From Clostridia bacterium (GTDB taxonomy: Bacteria > Bacillota_A > Clostridia > Christensenellales > Aristaeellaceae), in NCBI GenBank assembly GCA_017648805.1, contig JAGCIC010000093.1, positions 1-17,118 on the forward strand: DNA of 17,118 nt. The letters are read 5' to 3'. Position numbers and translations under genes: made by a program. Position 1 is the stretch's first letter; each line of letters opens with the position of its first letter. Positions 6,086 to 13,147 of the stretch are shown here, in pieces. The notes under the pieces are model-generated. The model worked only from the letters and a program-made list of their open reading frames with translations, ran no database searches and was not told the DNA's origin.

Positions 6086-8794
6086 TTACAGCTGCGCCAG
6101 TTCTTCATCTATCTTGGCCAGGGTCTCGTCCCGGTCTGCGCTGTTGAGTCGCATGGTGACCGCTTCTTTCAGGGACACCACCTTCAGGTAGCTGGGCACC
6201 AGGGGCAGTTTGGGATAGTATTTGAGCACTATCTCGGCGGCTTTCGGGTTTTCCAGCAGTTCCGCCACCATGTCGCGGCTGGAGAACAGGCCCTTGACGG
6301 GCACGGTGGGCATGAAGGTGAGGGAGAAGTCTCCAGCCATGAGCTCGAACTTTTCCTGTTCGCAGGGCAGCGTGAGCAGGGCGGTGGCGCCGAAAGGCAC
6401 GCGGCAGGAGTAGCTAACCGTGCCGTCCGGGTTGACCTTCCAGCTTACGCGCCATTCGCCCGCGGCGCTGTCCAGCGTCATGTCCGCGTTTTTGAGGGAG
6501 GAGGAGAAGTGCGGGGCGAGCTCCGCGCGCCTGAAGCCGGGTTCAAGAGGCTTGATGCCCGCCACGTCCGCGTACATCCAGCCCACGACCGCGCCGTAAG
6601 CGTAGTGGTTCAGGCTGTTCATGCCAGTGCCCGAGATGCTGCCGTCGGGCAGTACGCTGTTCCACCTTTCCCACACGGTGGTGGCGCCCAGCTTGACCTC
6701 GTACAGCCAGCCGGGGTATTCCTCGTTGAGCAGCAGGCGGAACGCCCGGTCCGCCCGGCCCATGCGGGTGAGTTCCTTGCACAGCAGGGGAGTGCCCACG
6801 AAACCCGTCTCAAGCAGCCCGCGGCTGTAGCTGATCTTCTGCTCCAGCAGTTCCCGGGTGTGCTCGGGCTTCGGGGACAGATCCTGATTGAGCGCCATAA
6901 GGTATGCGGTCTGCGTGTTCACGCCCACGCGGCCGTTCTTGGTTATGTACTCGTCCCGGATCATGCCGAGCAGCCAGTCAGCCATGTCTGCGTACTTTTT
7001 CGCGTCCTCCTCAAGGCCGAGTATCCCGGCGGCTTTGGCGGTAAGGGTGGCGCTAAGGCGGAAGTGCACCAGGGCGATAAGTGGCTTGTCCGTGCCGCCC
7101 AGTGAGCCGTCGCCGATCTTGGGGCCGTCCAGCGCCAGCCAGTCGCCGAAGTGGAAGTGGTTGCGCCAGCCCCGGTCCTTGCTTTCCAGGCGGTACATGT
7201 ATTCCACCCAGTCCCGCATGGCGGGATAGCTGTCTTTGAGCACGGTTCTGTCGCCGGTGTGCATGTAGGTGTTCCAGGGGATCACGCACGCGGCGTCCGC
7301 CCAGGCGGCGGAGCAGCCGATGTTGCCGAATGCGGGCACCACGTTGGGCACTTCGCCGTCGCGGGTCACCTGCTCGGTGCGCAGGTCGTACATGAACTTG
7401 TCGTAGAAGGCGCGGCAGTCCCTCTGGTAGAGGGCGGTGTCGGAGAACACCTGCGCGTCGCCCGTCCAGCCCATGCGCTCGTCTCTCTGGGGGCAGTCGG
7501 TGGGCACGTCCAGGAAGTTGCCTATCTGTCCCCATTCGGCGTTCTTTATAAGGCGGTTTATAAGCGCGTGGCCTGTGGTGAGGGAGCCGGTCCCGGTCAT
7601 TTCGGAGTGCATAACCAGGCCGGTAAAGTCTTCCGCCTTAAGATCTCTGACGCCCTCTATCTTCGCGTAGCGGTAGCCGTAGAAGGTGAAGCGGGGATGC
7701 AGCACGTGGGGCTCGCCGTCGGACACGTACACGTATTCCGCCTTGGCGGTGCGCAGGTTTTCCCTGTAGAAATTGCCCTGCTGCAGGATCTCGCCCACCT
7801 GCACATGGATCTTGGTGCCTTTGGGTTCGTGCACCTTAAGGCGGAAAGAACCGGTCATGTTCTGCTTAAGGTCCATCACCGTCTCCCCGGCGGGGGTGAC
7901 GATGAGCTCGGCGGGCATCTCCTTGAACACCTTTACGGGCGGGGACAGGCGGGGAGTGAGCTCACCCTTTGGCGCGTCCTTGACGACCGCGTTCACGGGC
8001 GGCAGGGCGGGCAGCGTGTCGTCAACGTACTCGCCGTCGTAGATGTTGGAGTTATATATGTTGGTGCGGGTGACCGTCCAGGTGCCGTCCGTGCCGATCA
8101 CGTCTTCGGTGCCGTCCGCGTAAGACAGCCTGACTTCCGCCAGCAGCCGCCAGGAAGAACCGTAATAGCCGCCGCCGGTGCGATCGTCAAAGGAGAAGCG
8201 GCCCTTGTACCAGCCGTTGCCCAGTGTCACGTTGAGCGTGCTGCCGTCTTTGAGCATATCCGTGACGTCGAAAGTAAAGTACTGCACCCAGGAATTGTAG
8301 TTGTTGCAGTAGGGAGTCAGGCACTCGTCGCCCACTTTTTTGCCGTCTATATCGGCCTCGAACAGGCCCAGGCCCGTGATGTACAGCCGCGCCCGGTTCA
8401 AGGGCTTTTCCACGGAAACGGCCTTGGAAAACACGGGATGCCGTTTTTCGGCGTCGTCGCAGCCGATCCACTTTGCCTGCCAGGGCTCGCCGAGCTTTGA
8501 GGTCTCGAAGAACGCTTCCTCGCTTTCGGCTTCCTCGCCCGCGTCGGTCCTTACGCTGACCGTCCAGGTGTAGCGGGTGCGGGGGCTCAGTTCAAGGGGC
8601 AACTCGGCGCCCAGGGAGTCCAGCTCCGTCCAGCCGGTGTCGCAGAACGCTTCGCCCTCTTTTTTAACGACTATGCGGGCGGCAGCCTGGGTCTTGCCCC
8701 GGGCGTCCTCCACCTTCCAGGAAAACACCGTGTGCCTGAACATGAACCCCACGGGATCGACGATACGGTTGAGCCGCAGATCGTATACGCGCAT
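6086..8794 (-). CDS. Glycoside hydrolase family 78 alpha-L-rhamnosidase with C-terminal extension
   Basis: A 902-residue enzyme expected to release terminal alpha-L-rhamnose from plant glycosides or polysaccharide fragments. Order: N-terminal beta domain (about 1-100, with ELSPRTRYTWTVSV 68-81), a jelly-roll region (about 105-300, with AKWIG and YCNNYNSWVQYFTFDVT), a further beta domain, then the (alpha/alpha)6 barrel. The barrel has the hallmark DCPQRDERMGWTGDAQ (433-448), in which E439 is the expected general acid, and TTVWERW (705-711), in which E709 is the expected base. NHYAYGAVVGWMY (729-741) is also typical. No signal peptide is seen, so the enzyme is probably intracellular and acts on imported oligosaccharides. 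Residues about 828-902 form an extra helical tail beyond the usual C-terminal beta domain. The start is set by GGAGG five bases before the ATG. It is transcribed divergently from the GH94 gene. Confidence 0.93.
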   Translation of the reverse strand: MRVYDLRLNRIVDPVGFMFRHTVFSWKVEDARGKTQAAARIVVKKEGEAFCDTGWTELDSLGAELPLELSPRTRYTWTVSVRTDAGEEAESEEAFFETSKLGEPWQAKWIGCDDAEKRHPVFSKAVSVEKPLNRARLYITGLGLFEADIDGKKVGDECLTPYCNNYNSWVQYFTFDVTDMLKDGSTLNVTLGNGWYKGRFSFDDRTGGGYYGSSWRLLAEVRLSYADGTEDVIGTDGTWTVTRTNIYNSNIYDGEYVDDTLPALPPVNAVVKDAPKGELTPRLSPPVKVFKEMPAELIVTPAGETVMDLKQNMTGSFRLKVHEPKGTKIHVQVGEILQQGNFYRENLRTAKAEYVYVSDGEPHVLHPRFTFYGYRYAKIEGVRDLKAEDFTGLVMHSEMTGTGSLTTGHALINRLIKNAEWGQIGNFLDVPTDCPQRDERMGWTGDAQVFSDTALYQRDCRAFYDKFMYDLRTEQVTRDGEVPNVVPAFGNIGCSAAWADAACVIPWNTYMHTGDRTVLKDSYPAMRDWVEYMYRLESKDRGWRNHFHFGDWLALDGPKIGDGSLGGTDKPLIALVHFRLSATLTAKAAGILGLEEDAKKYADMADWLLGMIRDEYITKNGRVGVNTQTAYLMALNQDLSPKPEHTRELLEQKISYSRGLLETGFVGTPLLCKELTRMGRADRAFRLLLNEEYPGWLYEVKLGATTVWERWNSVLPDGSISGTGMNSLNHYAYGAVVGWMYADVAGIKPLEPGFRRAELAPHFSSSLKNADMTLDSAAGEWRVSWKVNPDGTVSYSCRVPFGATALLTLPCEQEKFELMAGDFSLTFMPTVPVKGLFSSRDMVAELLENPKAAEIVLKYYPKLPLVPSYLKVVSLKEAVTMRLNSADRDETLAKIDEELAQL

Positions 8795-8823
8795 ATGACC
8801 TCCAAAAATGTTTATTTGACATA

Positions 8824-8832
8824 ATTATACCA
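8824..8832 (-). promoter_or_regulatory. Extended -10 promoter of the rhamnosidase gene
   Basis: On the minus strand TGGTATAAT (8832-8824) is a perfect extended -10 element. The -35 position (about 8852-8847) reads TTTTAT, a poor match, so the promoter may rely on the extended -10 or on an activator bound at the adjacent direct repeat. Confidence 0.7.
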
Positions 8833-8838
8833 GACGCG

Positions 8839-8869
8839 CGGGCAAAATAAAAGGGATACGGGCAAATAA
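8839..8869. repeat. Direct repeat CGGGCAAA(A)TAA, 20-base period; possible operator
   Basis: CGGGCAAAATAA at 8839-8850 and CGGGCAAATAA at 8859-8869 are near-identical and start exactly 20 bases apart, about two helical turns. The first copy covers the weak -35 region of the rhamnosidase promoter; the second lies upstream of it and before the GH94 promoter. Same-face direct repeats like this are typical of AraC-type activator sites, but no regulator gene is in the window, so the role is inferred. Confidence 0.5.
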
Positions 8870-8895
8870 GCCGCTTTCGCTCCCTATGTCCGCCC

Positions 8896-8924
8896 TTGTA
8901 AAACCGCGTTGACTCCTATATAAT
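8896..8924 (+). promoter_or_regulatory. Promoter of the GH94 phosphorylase gene
   Basis: TTGTAA (8896-8901), a 17-base spacer and TATAAT (8919-8924) form a good sigma-A promoter. Transcription would start near 8931, leaving a short leader with GGAGG at 8941-8945, eight bases before the ATG at 8954. Confidence 0.75.
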
Positions 8925-8953
8925 AAAGCCAAACCCAAAGGGAGGTCAGTTTT

Positions 8954-11227
8954 ATGCGTTACGACACGCCTTACGGCCGCTATATCGACGGGGGGAAAGC
9001 GTTCGAGATAAACACTCCGCTCACGCCCCGCAACTGGTACAATTACTTTTTCACGGATAACTACGTGAGCTTCACTTCCCAGGCGGGAGTGGGCGAGGGC
9101 TTTTTGCAGGACGACCTGGGCAGGCGCATATTCGCTGTGAACAACCGGGGCATGTACATAGTCGAAGGCGGCAGTGGCTGGAACCTGTGGGGACTGCCGG
9201 AGGAGGAAGGATACGCCTCCTACCGCTGCGTCCACCGGCCGGGCTCCACGCTGATCGAGCTGGAAAAACACGGGATACTGAGCCGCTGGACGCTGTTCGT
9301 GCCGGAGGAAGACGATAAGTTTTCCTGCGAGGAAGCAAGCCTTGCGGAGCTGGTGAACCGGTCGGACGAAACGCGCACGCTCAAGCTCATATCCTACACG
9401 GACAACGACCTGGACGGCGCGTACAGGCGCCAGGGCTACAATACCGCCAAATGTTTCAAGCGGGACGATTTTAACGGCCTCGCCTTTGAGCTTCACAACG
9501 CGTTTTACGGCGAAGACAGGGAGCTCGTGTTCTATACCGCCTGCTCCGCCCCGGTCACAGCCTGGGAGACTGCAAAAAACGCGTTCATAGGCACTTACGG
9601 CAGCGTGAACGCGCCTATGGCATTAAGGCACGGCGGCTGCATGTGCCAGGGCTGCGTTGCGGAAAAGCTGGGCTTCGCCATACAGACGGAACTGACCCTC
9701 GCGCCCGGGGAAAGCGCGAAGATCGAGTTCGTATGCGGCCTCGCGCCGACCCTGGACGCGGCGAAAACGGCGGTAAAGCGGTTTGACACGCCTGAAAAGT
9801 TCGGGGCGGAGCTAAAGCGGGTGTATGCCGGGATAGAGGACAGGCGCAGCGGCATCACTGTCGAAACGCCGGATGAAGTTTTCAACAGCCTGTACAACTA
9901 CTGGCTCACCTACCAGACCGACATGGGCAGCCGCTGGGCGCGGGTAAGGCACAACGGCTACCGGGACATGGCGTCGGACACCGAGTGCCTGGCGGCGTTC
10001 AATCCCGCTTTGGCATGGAAACGGATAAAACGCATACTTTCCTACCAGTACCCGGACGGCTACTGCCCCCGCACGTTCATAGGCGGGGAGATCCGTCCCA
10101 ACAAGTTCTCCGACTGCACCGTGTGGCCGGTGTTCACCGTGTCCGCTACGGTAAAGGGACTGGGGGACATCCGCCTGCTGGACGAGGAAGTGCCCTTTAA
10201 CGACGGCTCGAAAGCCAGCGTGTGGGAGCACCTTAAGCGGGCGGGAGAGTTCCTTTACAACTTTAAGGGCCATTACGGGCTTACCCGGATCTGGGGCGGG
10301 GACTGGAACGACTGCATGAACAACATCGGCCTGGAGAATAAGGGCGTGAGCGTGTGGCTGTCCATCGCGCTGGTGCGCCATCTGCGCTTTCTTAGGGAAC
10401 TGGCGCTGCTCAGGGGCGAAACCGGGTACGCCGAAACGCTTTCGGCGCGGGACAGGGAGATGTGCGCGCTGATAAACAAATACGGCTGGGACGAAAAGGG
10501 CGGCAGGTATATCTACGCCATAAGCGACGATCTGAGACTGGTCGGCGCGGAGGACTGCGAAGAGGGCAAGGCGTTTTTGAACCCCCAGACCTGGGCGGTG
10601 CTTGCGGGGAGCCTCGGCGAAAACCGGGAGATACCCTCCCTGGACAGCGCCAGAAAGGCACTGGACACGCCGCTGGGCACCAGGGTAAGCTATCCCGCGT
10701 ACACGAAGAAGAGCGCGTGGATAGGACCCATCTGCGAAAAGGCGCCCGGCGTGCAGGAGAACGGGGGCGTGTACCTCCACGCCATGTGCTGGCTGCTGGC
10801 GGCGGACTGCGTGCTCAAGCGGGAACAGGACGTACAGAAAGATCTGGAAAAGATACTGCCCTTCACCAATCCCGTGGTGAAAGGCCGCGCGGAGCCTTAC
10901 GCCCTGTGTAACTGCTATATGGAACGGGAGACGGGTTACCGTTACGGCACTCCCGGGCAGAGCTGGCGCACCGCCACCGCCCAGTGGCTGCTAAAGGCGG
11001 TGACCGAGTTCGTACTGGGACTTAAGCCCCAAATGGAAGGCCTCAGGATAGACCCCTGCCTGCCGGAAAACTGGAACGGCACGAAGGTGAAATACATTTT
11101 CCGCGGCAGGACCTACGAGATAGAATATCTTAAAGGCGGCGAAAACAAGGGAGTATACTTTGAGGGCGAAATCTGTGAAAACGGCGTATTGCCTCTCAAG
11201 GACGGGAGGGTGACGGTGAGAGTGTAA
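8954..11227 (+). CDS. GH94-family glycoside phosphorylase (cellobiose/chitobiose phosphorylase relatives)
   Basis: A 757-residue cytoplasmic enzyme, expected to split a beta-linked disaccharide or oligosaccharide with phosphate, releasing a sugar 1-phosphate and saving ATP. An N-terminal beta-sandwich (about 1-290; DTPYGRYI is the usual kind of opening) is followed by the (alpha/alpha)6 barrel. Barrel motifs: NGYRDMASD (334-342, substrate-site loop), GGDWND (448-453, containing the expected catalytic aspartate), ENGGVYLHAMCW (602-613), and EPYALCNCY followed by GTPGQSWRTATAQW (665-678, the phosphate-binding region), then GLRIDPCLP (696-704). There is no signal peptide. The exact substrate (cellobiose, cellobionic acid, chitobiose, laminaribiose or beta-1,2-glucan) cannot be read from sequence. 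Sharing a promoter region with an alpha-L-rhamnosidase suggests a rhamnose-capped beta-glucoside, which is inference. Confidence 0.88.
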   Translation: MRYDTPYGRYIDGGKAFEINTPLTPRNWYNYFFTDNYVSFTSQAGVGEGFLQDDLGRRIFAVNNRGMYIVEGGSGWNLWGLPEEEGYASYRCVHRPGSTLIELEKHGILSRWTLFVPEEDDKFSCEEASLAELVNRSDETRTLKLISYTDNDLDGAYRRQGYNTAKCFKRDDFNGLAFELHNAFYGEDRELVFYTACSAPVTAWETAKNAFIGTYGSVNAPMALRHGGCMCQGCVAEKLGFAIQTELTLAPGESAKIEFVCGLAPTLDAAKTAVKRFDTPEKFGAELKRVYAGIEDRRSGITVETPDEVFNSLYNYWLTYQTDMGSRWARVRHNGYRDMASDTECLAAFNPALAWKRIKRILSYQYPDGYCPRTFIGGEIRPNKFSDCTVWPVFTVSATVKGLGDIRLLDEEVPFNDGSKASVWEHLKRAGEFLYNFKGHYGLTRIWGGDWNDCMNNIGLENKGVSVWLSIALVRHLRFLRELALLRGETGYAETLSARDREMCALINKYGWDEKGGRYIYAISDDLRLVGAEDCEEGKAFLNPQTWAVLAGSLGENREIPSLDSARKALDTPLGTRVSYPAYTKKSAWIGPICEKAPGVQENGGVYLHAMCWLLAADCVLKREQDVQKDLEKILPFTNPVVKGRAEPYALCNCYMERETGYRYGTPGQSWRTATAQWLLKAVTEFVLGLKPQMEGLRIDPCLPENWNGTKVKYIFRGRTYEIEYLKGGENKGVYFEGEICENGVLPLKDGRVTVRV

Positions 11228-11237
11228 GGAGTTTGAA

Positions 11238-11381
11238 ATGAAGTATAGACAATACGGCATTGAGGGCTGTGAAAACCTGTTTTCGCTGTTCTGCCGGAAA
11301 TATACCGGTGTGATGAAACTACGGAAAATGGATGTTAGTGAAGTAAAACTGGACATACTGGATGAGATACAACATCGATAA
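11238..11381 (+). CDS. Small unrecognised ORF (47 aa), possibly the 5' part of a stop-interrupted gene
   Basis: It begins MKYRQYGIEGCENLF and ends LDILDEIQHR. A good AGGAG (11227-11231) overlaps the stop of the GH94 gene and is correctly spaced from the ATG. No domain is recognised; it is charged, soluble-looking and without a signal peptide. It is in the same frame as the following 172-codon ORF and separated from it only by TAA and three sense codons. It could therefore be a real small gene translated by coupling, or the N-terminus of a roughly 220-residue protein broken by one nonsense codon. Base composition is clearly AT-richer than the flanking genes. Confidence 0.5.
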   Translation: MKYRQYGIEGCENLFSLFCRKYTGVMKLRKMDVSEVKLDILDEIQHR

Positions 11382-11390
11382 GAATTAAGA

Positions 11391-11909
11391 ATGAAACCGG
11401 GCAGGCCAACGGTGGAAGACAAATATTGGCTTCAGACACATAAAGCCTACAGTGATGAGTACGGTTATCCGTATTTGACCGCGGACATTATTGAAATTCC
11501 GGCTAAAAAAGAAATAGAGATAACGGTCAGGCAGCTTTATAACGGCACCAGCAAAAAAATCACGCCTGTTTTTGAAGTTGCGCAAAAAACCGGGTTCATC
11601 ATGTTTAAAGGGTTTGTAATGGATATAAACTATAAGGTCAAGGAAAATGCCAGGATCAGAGTATTCTGCCCGTCATTGGACAGCCTGCATTCGGAATGCA
11701 GATTCGTATGTAAATCAGACATAGGGCAGCTAAGAGTATCCTATAAAGTGTCTGATCCGTCAACGGTTCCCATTAACTTGTACAGTGGAGTAAATCCCGG
11801 TTTATGTATGCTTTGCAGAGAAAGCAGTGAGAATAAACGGGTCTATATGTGCACGGTTGACAGAAAAGCAGAGATAGGCGATTACAGATTTTCGGTTGAG
11901 TGGAAATAG
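11391..11909 (+). CDS. Hypothetical protein, 172 aa, AT-rich, unrecognised
   Basis: No family recognised. The protein (MKPGRPTVEDKYWLQ... to ...YRFSVEWK) alternates hydrophobic and polar residues, as in a beta-sandwich, and has six cysteines, several in the C-terminal third (ECRFVCK, GLCMLCRE, VYMCTV). No signal peptide or membrane span is seen. The ATG has only a poor ribosome site (TAAGA directly before it), and an in-frame TAA lies three codons upstream, the stop of the 47-codon ORF. Translation thus depends on coupling to that ORF, or the two are one interrupted gene. Codon use is AT-leaning, unlike the GC-rich neighbours, which suggests acquisition by transfer. Confidence 0.6.
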   Translation: MKPGRPTVEDKYWLQTHKAYSDEYGYPYLTADIIEIPAKKEIEITVRQLYNGTSKKITPVFEVAQKTGFIMFKGFVMDINYKVKENARIRVFCPSLDSLHSECRFVCKSDIGQLRVSYKVSDPSTVPINLYSGVNPGLCMLCRESSENKRVYMCTVDRKAEIGDYRFSVEWK

Positions 11910-11965
11910 CGGTACGGATCGCCGCGCCGCCTGCGGCAGTCACAGATCATGACCGGAGGCAAAAA

Positions 11966-12445
11966 ATGGACTACATACACGACTTAAGAAAAATAACGGG
12001 ACCCCGCAAACTGATACTAAACTGCGCGGGAGCGCTTATAATCAGGGAAGGGAAAATACTCTTCCAGCGCCGGACCGACAACGGCAAATGGGGGCTGATC
12101 GGCGGACTGCTGGAAATGAACGAAACCTACGAGGAAGCGGCGTTAAGAGAGATAAGGGAAGAGACCGGGCTGGAAGTCAGGCTGGAGAGCTTTTTAGGCA
12201 TATTCCATAACCACGACATGGTTTGGGCAAACGGGGATGCCGCGCATGTGATAAGCGCGTATTATACTGCCCGCATAGTATCGGGCGAACCCCGCATAGA
12301 CGGGGAATCCTATGAGCTCAGGTTCTTTGGGAAAGACGAGATTCCTGAATTGTTCGCCGAGGACCACATAAAGGCGCTGGAGGCGTATTTCGGCGGCACG
12401 CGGTTTCCGCTGCTTAACGAAAACCCAAAGAGGCAGTGTTTATAG
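11966..12445 (+). CDS. Nudix hydrolase
   Basis: A 159-residue protein with a textbook Nudix box at about 47-69 (G-x5-E-x7-REIREETGL), so it hydrolyses a nucleoside diphosphate linked to another moiety, using Mg2+. The N-terminal RKLILNCAGALIIREGKIL gives the first strands of the fold. Later segments (HDMVWANGDAAHVISAYYTARI and FFGKDEIPEL) resemble clostridial and bacillar ADP-ribose-type or broad-specificity members, but the substrate is not predictable. The ATG at 11966 is preceded by GGAGG (11955-11959) with a 6-base gap; the frame is open a little upstream but without a better start. The 56 bases before it hold only a short GC-rich inverted repeat. It ends before a large hairpin. Confidence 0.9.
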   Translation: MDYIHDLRKITGPRKLILNCAGALIIREGKILFQRRTDNGKWGLIGGLLEMNETYEEAALREIREETGLEVRLESFLGIFHNHDMVWANGDAAHVISAYYTARIVSGEPRIDGESYELRFFGKDEIPELFAEDHIKALEAYFGGTRFPLLNENPKRQCL

Positions 12446-12469
12446 ACCGGAAAGCGGCAATACCGCGAA

Positions 12470-12505
12470 ACACAAGCGGCGGAGGCACACCTCCGCCGCT
12501 TGTGT
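12470..12505. terminator. Long perfect hairpin between convergent genes (probable bidirectional terminator)
   Basis: The 15-base arm cacaagcggcggagg (12471-12485) pairs perfectly with 12490-12504 around a CACA loop, and an outer A-T pair makes 16. It sits between the stop codons of the convergent Nudix and TSCPD genes. Neither side has a proper T tract, so it may act as a Rho-assisted terminator, a transcript 3'-end stabiliser, or both. Confidence 0.65.
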
Positions 12506-12515
12506 ATAGAACCGC

Positions 12516-12782
12516 TTATTCCGCGGGCCTGAGCTTGCCGTCCAGGGCGGCGCGCACGCCGAGGGCGAGCTGGTCCGCGCAGGAAGTGGGCTTGCTGCCG
12601 CACAGGTTGCCCTTCAGGTAGCTTTCGATCTTCTCGACTTCCCAGCCGTCCACCAGCTTGCTGATGGCCTTCAGGTTGCCGTTGCAGCCGCCGAAGAACT
12701 GGATATTGGAAACCTTGTTCCCGTCCAGGTCGAAGCTGATGGCCTGGGCGCAGACTGTCTTGGTGGGGTAAACGTATTTCAT
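12516..12782 (-). CDS. TSCPD-domain protein (TIGR03905-type), 88 aa
   Basis: A small cytoplasmic protein of the family related to the C-terminal TSCPD domain of ribonucleotide reductases and other enzymes; its biochemical role is not established. It has YPTKTVCAQAISFDLDGNKV at the start, the signature FFGGCNGNL (29-37), and CGSKPTSCADQLA (61-73), where the eponymous TSCPD reads TSCAD. Cysteines at 11, 33, 61 and 68 match the family's spaced set and may bind metal or form disulfides. The length suits the family (about 80-90 residues). The ATG at 12782 is chosen because AGGAG (12795-12791) is 8 bases upstream and the family's usual start coincides. It is monocistronic, with its own near-consensus promoter, divergent from the small basic protein gene. 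Confidence 0.88.
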   Translation of the reverse strand: MKYVYPTKTVCAQAISFDLDGNKVSNIQFFGGCNGNLKAISKLVDGWEVEKIESYLKGNLCGSKPTSCADQLALGVRAALDGKLRPAE

Positions 12783-12845
12783 TGGGGTATCTCCTTTATA
12801 TGTCCGCCGCGGGGCGGTCGTTTCGCAGATCGCTCTGACTGCTTG

Positions 12846-12874
12846 AATGTACACGATATAACACCGCCTGTCAA
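12846..12874 (-). promoter_or_regulatory. Promoter of the TSCPD gene
   Basis: On the minus strand a perfect TTGACA (12874-12869), a 17-base spacer and TACATT (12851-12846). Transcription would start near 12839, giving a leader of about 57 bases. Confidence 0.75.
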
Positions 12875-12895
12875 GCGTTTTACGGGTTATTTTTC

Positions 12896-12924
12896 TTGAT
12901 TTTTCGGCAAAAATGTGGTATCAT
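12896..12924 (+). promoter_or_regulatory. Promoter of the small basic protein gene
   Basis: TTGATT (12896-12901), a 17-base spacer and TATCAT (12919-12924). It points away from the TSCPD promoter, with the two -35 boxes only about 21 bases apart. Confidence 0.7.
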
Positions 12925-12955
12925 GCCCCGGTAACGCTTGAAAGGAAGTGATCGG

Positions 12956-13141
12956 ATGAAGAAGTTTATCCCCAGAGACAAACTCTCCAAAAAGGCGAGA
13001 AAGCGCCTTGACACCGAAAAGCGGGAAAGCTGGACGTTCAGCCCCGTGACCAGGCGGATAGAGAGCAAGAAACTCTATAACCGCAAAAGAAGACCCTCCG
13101 ACCGGTACGATACTTACGGCGGAGGGTTTTGTTATGTCTGA
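12956..13141 (+). CDS. Small basic conserved-looking protein, 61 aa
   Basis: A lysine- and arginine-rich protein with the core FIPRDKLSKKARKRLD, then WTFSPVTR and ESKKLYNRKR. I associate this pattern (KLSKKAR, W-x-FSPVTR, SKK-Y-RKR) with uncharacterised short proteins in clostridial genomes, without a known function; the charge suggests RNA, ribosome or DNA contact, which is inference. AGGAAGTGAT lies 7 bases before the ATG at 12956, and a good promoter precedes it. The last 15 codons coincide with a terminator hairpin, so the C-terminal RPSDRYDTYGGGFCYV is probably a tail shaped by RNA structure. The stop is 6 bases from that of the convergent UroD-like gene. Confidence 0.75.
   Translation: MKKFIPRDKLSKKARKRLDTEKRESWTFSPVTRRIESKKLYNRKRRPSDRYDTYGGGFCYV
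13094..13130. terminator. Terminator hairpin inside the 3' end of the small basic gene
   Basis: ccctccg (13094-13100) pairs with cggaggg (13120-13126) and is followed by TTTTGTT on the plus strand. On the minus strand the same stem is followed by TCTTCTTTT, so it may also serve the convergent UroD-like gene. The loop is long (19 bases) but can pair further inside. Confidence 0.6.
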
Positions 13142-13147
13142 CGGGGA

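Noticed and set aside
5944..6108. N-terminal extension of the nucleotidyltransferase frame up to an ATG at 6108
   Set aside because: This part spans the rhamnosidase terminator and the proposed -10 box and overlaps the 3' end of the rhamnosidase gene, so it is unlikely to be translated.
7151..8500. Plus-strand open frame of 449 codons opposite the rhamnosidase
   Set aside because: Antisense shadow of the GH78 gene with no recognisable domain or ribosome site.
8816..8821. Perfect TTGACA on the plus strand as a -35 for the GH94 gene
   Set aside because: No -10-like hexamer lies 15 to 19 bases downstream; TTGTAA-17-TATAAT at 8896-8924 is better placed.
9812..10780. Minus-strand open frame of 322 codons opposite the GH94 gene
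   Set aside because: Shadow of a gene with full family motifs on the plus strand; no promoter or ribosome site.
11910..11965. Short GC-rich inverted repeat (gccgc-ct-gcggc) before the Nudix gene, as a terminator or attenuator
   Set aside because: The stem is only five pairs with a two-base loop and no T tract.
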